NCBI RefSeq assembly: GCF_029893345.1
Contig: NZ_JARXVE010000009.1
Location: 179,819-243,818 of the forward strand
Direction of reading: 5' to 3'
Origin: Mycolicibacterium frederiksbergense
Lineage (GTDB): Bacteria > Actinomycetota > Actinomycetes > Mycobacteriales > Mycobacteriaceae
DNA: 64,000 bases
Positions 60,312-64,000 of this stretch are shown here, piece after piece; position 1 is the stretch's first letter; the number at the start of each line of letters is the position of its first letter. Made by a program: the position numbers and the translations under genes. Below the pieces are notes generated by a model. That model had not been told where the DNA came from and searched no databases. It was given only the letters and a program-made list of their open reading frames with translations.

Positions 60312-60423
60312 TTACCCAAGTTAGGTAAGCCTCGGTAGCGGTACGAAACACCTAAATGTCACTATGAGCTGAGGAAGTCAAGTTACCGACGGGTAACTAG
60401 GTCTAAGTTACCGTCGAGTAACA
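60312..60423. promoter_or_regulatory. Three GTTACC/GGTAAC palindromes upstream of etfD
   Basis: Site 1: TTACC-N7-GGTAA (60312-60328). Site 2: AGTTACC-GACG-GGTAACT (60381-60398), perfect 7-bp arms. Site 3: GTTAC-CGTCGA-GTAAC (60407-60422). Sites 2 and 3 share AGTTACCGnCG and are 25 bp apart. The region directly precedes the etfD ribosome-binding site (GGAGGC) and GTG at 60444. TetR-type regulator sites are likely. Confidence 0.65.
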
Positions 60424-60443
60424 CGCGAAATGGAGGCGTTTCT

Positions 60444-63400
60444 GTGGAGAGTCTCGAACACACTCTGACTCTGTCACGGCTGATTATCGGTGTGCTCGCC
60501 ACGCTCATCGTGCTGGCGTTCGCCGGCAAGCGTGTGCTGTGGCTGACGAAGCTGATCAGCTCCGGGCAGAAAGTCGGGGACGAGCGCGGCCGCAAGGACC
60601 ACCTCGTCGAGCGCTTCCTGAACCAGAACAAGGAAGTCTTCGCCCAGTCGAAGCTCCTGAAGTGGTCCATCCCCGGCATCGCGCACTTCTTCACCATGTG
60701 GGGCTTCTTCGTCCTCGCGACGGTGTACCTCGAGGCCTACGGTGTGCTGTTCAACCCCGAGTTCCACATCCCGTTCGTCGGCCGCTGGGCAGTGCTTGGC
60801 TTCCTGCAGGACTTCTTCGCAGTCGCCGTGCTAGCGGGCATCATCGTCTTCGCGATCATCCGTATCCGTAAGAACCCCGAACAGCTCGGCCGCGAATCTC
60901 GCTTCTACGGCTCGCACAACGGCGGCGCCTGGACGATCCTGATCATGATCTTCCTGGTCATCGCGACCTACGCGGTGTTCCGCGGTGCGGCCGTCAACGT
61001 GCTGGGCGAGAACTTCCCGTACCAGTCCGGCGCCTTCTTCTCCGACGCCATGGCCGCGCTGCTGGCTCCGCTCGGCCACACCGCCAACGTGTGGCTGGAG
61101 AGCCTCGCGTTGCTGGCCCACCTGGGCGTCATGCTGGCCTTCCTGCTGATCGTGCTGCACTCCAAGCACCTGCACATCGGGCTGGCCCCGATCAACGTCA
61201 CCTTCAAGCGCCTGCCCGACGGCCTCGGCCCGCTGCTGCCCATGGAGTACAAGGGCGAGAAGATCGACTTCGAGGATCCCGCCGAGGACGCGGTGTTCGG
61301 CAAGGGCCGGATCGAGGACTTCACCTGGAAGGGCAACCTCGACATGGCGACCTGCACCGAGTGCGGTCGCTGCCAGTCGCAGTGCCCGGCCTGGAACACC
61401 GGTAAGCCGCTGTCTCCCAAGCTCGTGATGATGAACCTGCGCGACCACCTGTTCGCCAAGGCTCCCTACATCATCGAAGGCAAGCCGATGCCCGAGGACG
61501 GCTCGGTCGACTTCGCCACGCTGGGCGACAGCCTGCACGGGCACGGTGTACCTGAGGACGGCTTCGCTCGCATCGAAGGTTCCGGCCCCGCGCAGGCGCT
61601 GCGCCCGCTGGTCGGCACCGCCGAGCAGGGCGGCGTCATCGACCCCGACGTGCTGTGGTCCTGCACCAACTGTGGCGCCTGCGTCGAGCAGTGCCCGGTG
61701 GACATCGAGCACATCGACCACATCGTCGACATGCGCCGCTACCAGGTCATGGTCGAGTCGGAGTTCCCCGGCGAGCTCGGCGTGCTGTTCAAGAACCTGG
61801 AGCTCAAGGGCAACCCCTGGGGCCAGAACGCCAAGGACCGCACCAACTGGATCGACGAGGTCGACTTCGACGTGCCGGTCTACGGCGAGGACGTGGAGAG
61901 CTTCGACGGCTTCGAGTACCTGTTCTGGGTCGGCTGCGCCGGCGCCTACGAGGACCGGGCCAAGAAGACCACCAAGGCCGTCGCCGAACTGCTGGCCGCC
62001 TCGGGCGTGAAGTTCCTGGTGCTGGGCACCGGTGAGACCTGTACGGGCGACTCGGCTCGCCGTTCGGGCAACGAGTTCCTGTTCCAGCAGCTGGCCGCGC
62101 AGAACGTCGAGACCATCAACGAGCTGTTCGAGGGTGTCGAGACGGTCGACCGCAAGATCGTGGTGACCTGCCCGCACTGCTTCAACACGATCGGCCGCGA
62201 GTACCCGCAGCTGGGTGCCAACTACACCGTGGTGCACCACACCCAGCTGCTGAACCGGCTGGTCCGGGACAAGAAGCTGGTGCCGGTCAAGTCCACCGGC
62301 GGCCCCGAGGTCACCTACCACGATCCGTGCTTCCTGGGCCGGCACAACAAGGTCTACGAGGCTCCGCGTGAGCTGGTCGAGGCCTCCGGCGTGACGCTGA
62401 AGGAAATGCCCCGCCACGCCGACCGCGGTCTGTGCTGTGGTGCCGGTGGCGCGCGGATGTGGATGGAAGAGCACATTGGCAAGCGCGTCAACGTCGAGCG
62501 CACCGAAGAGGCGATGGACACCGCCTCGACCATCGCGACCGGCTGCCCGTTCTGCCGCGTGATGATCACCGACGGTGTCGACGACGTCGCCGCCGCCCGC
62601 AATGTCGAGAAGGCCGAAGTGCTCGACGTGGCTCAGCTGCTGCTGAACTCGTTGGATAAGAGCGCCCTCAAGCTGCCCGAAAAGGGCACGGCGGCAAAGG
62701 AATCCGAGAAGCGGGCGGAGGCACGCGCGGAAGCCGAGGCCAAGGCCGAAGCCGCGGCACCCGTCGTGGCGGAAGCCGCACCTGCTGCTGTTGCTGCGGA
62801 AGCTGTGGAAGCACCCGCTGCCACGGCGACCGCCACCAAGCCGGTAACCGGGCTGAGCATGGCCGGCGCCGCCAAGCGTCCCGGTGCCAAGAAGGCGGCG
62901 GCTCCGGCCGCGTCGGCTGCTCCGGCTGAAGCTCCTGCCGCCCCGGCCGCTCCGGCCGCTCCGGTCAAGGGCCTGGGCATCGCCGGTGGCGCCAAGCGTC
63001 CCGGCGCCAAGAAGGCAGCCCCCGCCGCTTCAGCTGCCCCGTCGGCTCCGGCTGCCGAGGCACCTGCGGCCCAGGCCGCAGCCGCTGCACCGGCGAAGGG
63101 TCTGGGCATGGCAGCCGGCGCACGTCGTCCGGGCGCCAAGAAGGCGGCTCCGGCCGCCTCCGCTGCCCCTTCTGCTCCCGTGGCTCCGGCCGCATCTGCC
63201 GCTCCCGCGGCGGTGGCCGAATCTGCCGCTCCCGCGGCGGTGGCCCAGCCGGAACCGCCGGTCGTGGGCCTGGGCATCGCCGCAGGCGCACGTCGCCCGG
63301 GCGCCAAGAAGGCCGCCGCGGCAGCCCCGGCTGCTCCGGCTGCGCCTGCTGCGGAATCGGCACCGGAACCGGCTGCTCCGGCAGCTGAGAAGCCTGCCGA

Positions 63401-63473
63401 GCCCGCCAAGCCGGAACCGCCGGTCGTGGGCCTGGGCATGAAGGCGGGCGTCAAGCGTCCCGGCAAGCGCTGA
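60444..63473 (+). CDS. etfD: Membrane Fe-S oxidoreductase EtfD (Rv0338c-like), ETF:quinone oxidoreductase
   Basis: A 1009-aa protein. The N-terminal ~280 residues hold about five membrane helices (IIGVLATLIVLAFAGKRVLW, FFTMWGFFVLATVYLEAYG, and others) of the NarI-like type; then two [4Fe-4S] sites (CTECGRCQSQCP and CTNCGACVEQCP), then two CCG-type cysteine modules (CPHCFNTIGREYPQLG, RGLCCGAGGARMW). This is the EtfD architecture; in M. tuberculosis EtfD accepts electrons from ETF during fatty-acid oxidation and passes them to menaquinone. It would serve acyl-CoA dehydrogenases such as those at 2833-6079. The last ~270 residues are an Ala/Pro-rich tail with five GLGMAAGARRPGAKKA-type repeats. 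GTG start, GGAGGC site. Confidence 0.93.
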   Translation: MESLEHTLTLSRLIIGVLATLIVLAFAGKRVLWLTKLISSGQKVGDERGRKDHLVERFLNQNKEVFAQSKLLKWSIPGIAHFFTMWGFFVLATVYLEAYGVLFNPEFHIPFVGRWAVLGFLQDFFAVAVLAGIIVFAIIRIRKNPEQLGRESRFYGSHNGGAWTILIMIFLVIATYAVFRGAAVNVLGENFPYQSGAFFSDAMAALLAPLGHTANVWLESLALLAHLGVMLAFLLIVLHSKHLHIGLAPINVTFKRLPDGLGPLLPMEYKGEKIDFEDPAEDAVFGKGRIEDFTWKGNLDMATCTECGRCQSQCPAWNTGKPLSPKLVMMNLRDHLFAKAPYIIEGKPMPEDGSVDFATLGDSLHGHGVPEDGFARIEGSGPAQALRPLVGTAEQGGVIDPDVLWSCTNCGACVEQCPVDIEHIDHIVDMRRYQVMVESEFPGELGVLFKNLELKGNPWGQNAKDRTNWIDEVDFDVPVYGEDVESFDGFEYLFWVGCAGAYEDRAKKTTKAVAELLAASGVKFLVLGTGETCTGDSARRSGNEFLFQQLAAQNVETINELFEGVETVDRKIVVTCPHCFNTIGREYPQLGANYTVVHHTQLLNRLVRDKKLVPVKSTGGPEVTYHDPCFLGRHNKVYEAPRELVEASGVTLKEMPRHADRGLCCGAGGARMWMEEHIGKRVNVERTEEAMDTASTIATGCPFCRVMITDGVDDVAAARNVEKAEVLDVAQLLLNSLDKSALKLPEKGTAAKESEKRAEARAEAEAKAEAAAPVVAEAAPAAVAAEAVEAPAATATATKPVTGLSMAGAAKRPGAKKAAAPAASAAPAEAPAAPAAPAAPVKGLGIAGGAKRPGAKKAAPAASAAPSAPAAEAPAAQAAAAAPAKGLGMAAGARRPGAKKAAPAASAAPSAPVAPAASAAPAAVAESAAPAAVAQPEPPVVGLGIAAGARRPGAKKAAAAAPAAPAAPAAESAPEPAAPAAEKPAEPAKPEPPVVGLGMKAGVKRPGKR

Positions 63474-63490
63474 GCACGTCCCTGACGCAC

Positions 63491-63525
63491 CGAACGGCCA
63501 CCTCCAGCAGGGAGGTGGCCGTTCG
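63491..63525 (+). terminator. Hairpin terminator after etfD
   Basis: Arms CGAACGGCCACCTCC (63491-63505) and GGAGGTGGCCGTTCG (63511-63525), perfectly complementary over 15 bp with a 5-nt loop, 17 bp after the stop. No T-run follows, as is common in mycobacteria. Confidence 0.8.
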
Positions 63526-63740
63526 GCGTCTGTGGAGTCAACGCGGATCTGTCGGCGAGGTTGTGCGCCAGCCTCTGTACCGGAGGTCAGAACGTCAACG
63601 ACCCAGCCCTGAAGGACCGGGCTTGCAGCGGTTATTCGTGACTGGTTGTCACGCTTCACGCCGCGCCGGGGGTAGAAACGCCCCAGCGAGACTAGTCACT
63701 CGCGTCTCAACAGTCCCCGTCTCCGGATGGGTGTGCCTGT

Positions 63741-63896
63741 GCCCGCCTATGCGCGACAAAGTCGCGGAAATCGGAACTTGGGCCACGCCAATCTCATCAG
63801 CACCGGCATGCGAGTCGCATGGGTAACGCAGGCAACATGCGACCCGCCAGCCTCGGATTTCGGGCCGCCCGCCTAACAGCGACAAAGTCGCTGAAA
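63741..63896. repeat. Direct repeat pair containing a GCGAC/GTCGC hairpin
   Basis: Two 30-bp copies, 63741-63770 and 63867-63896, match at 26 positions. Both begin GCCCGCCTA and contain GCGACAAAGTCGC, a perfect stem with an AAA loop, then GAAA. They lie in the non-coding stretch after etfD; 63526-63740 holds nothing recognisable. Confidence 0.65.
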
Positions 63897-63910
63897 GGTG
63901 GGCAACCGTA

Positions 63911-64000
63911 TTGCCTCGTGTCAATATGCCCGCGAGGGGATTCGTTGCCTCATTTGGAAAGTGCCCGGTTGGGGTCGTTGCCTCATGTGTGGCTGCCCGG
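63911..64000. repeat. 33-34-bp degenerate tandem repeat running off the window edge
   Basis: Units start at 63911, 63945 and 63978 (periods 34 and 33). Each opens with TTGCCTC(A/G)T and has TGCCCG about 17 bases in, followed in the complete units by GGGG and TCG. The third unit is cut by the edge, so the array probably continues. Confidence 0.6.

Noticed and set aside
60831..62474. 547-codon open frame antisense to etfD
   Set aside because: It mirrors the strongly biased codon use of etfD; its residues (long Val/Asp/His/Gln/Arg runs) do not form recognisable domains, while the plus strand has clear Fe-S motifs.
63911..64000. CRISPR array at the right edge
   Set aside because: Units are degenerate along their whole length with no unique spacers of constant size between identical repeats, and no cas genes are present.

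Overview
The window is high-GC actinobacterial DNA and almost certainly comes from a non-tuberculous Mycobacterium (Mycolicibacterium-type). It carries hspR-dnaJ-grpE-dnaK with HAIR operators, the iniBAC operon with an iniR-like regulator, an etfD (Rv0338c-type) gene, a type II flavohemoglobin, and EspC-, EspE- and EspH-like proteins. Many genes appear to have leaderless promoters (TANNNT, then 7-8 nt, then ATG or GTG). No rRNA, tRNA, CRISPR array or insertion sequence was seen.

Region 1 (1-8.7 kb, minus strand) is a catabolic operon. It encodes a TetR and an IclR regulator, a flavin/[2Fe-2S] reductase, a CoA-transferase, two acyl-CoA dehydrogenases, a dienoyl-CoA-reductase-like SDR, a Rieske oxygenase and an aldehyde dehydrogenase cut by the window edge. 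Two near-identical 16-bp inverted repeats sit upstream of its two internal promoters. The substrate is unknown; a bridging glutamate in the oxygenase hints at a quaternary amine or carnitine-like compound.

Region 2 (8.7-18.2 kb) looks like a self-contained pipecolate/lysine degradation cluster. An AmaA-like oxidase and an AmaB/ALDH7-type dehydrogenase give 2-aminoadipate, a Glu/Leu/Phe/Val-dehydrogenase relative may deaminate it, HglS gives D-2-hydroxyglutarate, and a divergently encoded FAD/Fe-S dehydrogenase would return 2-oxoglutarate. A LysR gene lies between the two arms. A possible 38-aa gene links the operon to a CYTH protein.

Region 3 (19.5-24.2 kb) is an orphan, tandemly duplicated ESX-1-substrate-like locus: DUF2510/scramblase-like, EspE/A-like, EspC/F-like and EspH-like proteins. 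The two copies have lost different members, and no secretion machinery is nearby.

Region 4 (24.3-34.7 kb) holds flavohemoglobin, an aldose epimerase, a frameshifted double TetR gene behind a perfect 20-bp palindrome, the chaperone operon, and two membrane proteins.

Region 5 (34.7-46.9 kb) has an AT-rich tract, an AlkB hydroxylase overlapping a Tat-exported cholesterol-oxidase-type enzyme, a metallo-beta-lactamase-fold protein, a lipoprotein, a TIGR03085 protein, a 1966-aa SARP/adenylate-cyclase/ATPase regulator with tandem C-terminal repeats, and an F420-type oxidoreductase.

Region 6 (46.9-59.7 kb) is the ini region: Rv0340-like, iniB, iniA and iniC, flanked by two membrane-anchored Hsp70-like proteins with Thr/Pro-rich tails, two small Thr-rich membrane proteins, and an IniR-like regulator. 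Repeated TAGGGG motifs mark the promoter regions.

Region 7 (59.7-64 kb) has a gene-poor gap, three GTTACC-type palindromes in front of etfD, etfD itself with a basic repeat tail, a strong hairpin terminator, and then non-coding repeats running off the edge.
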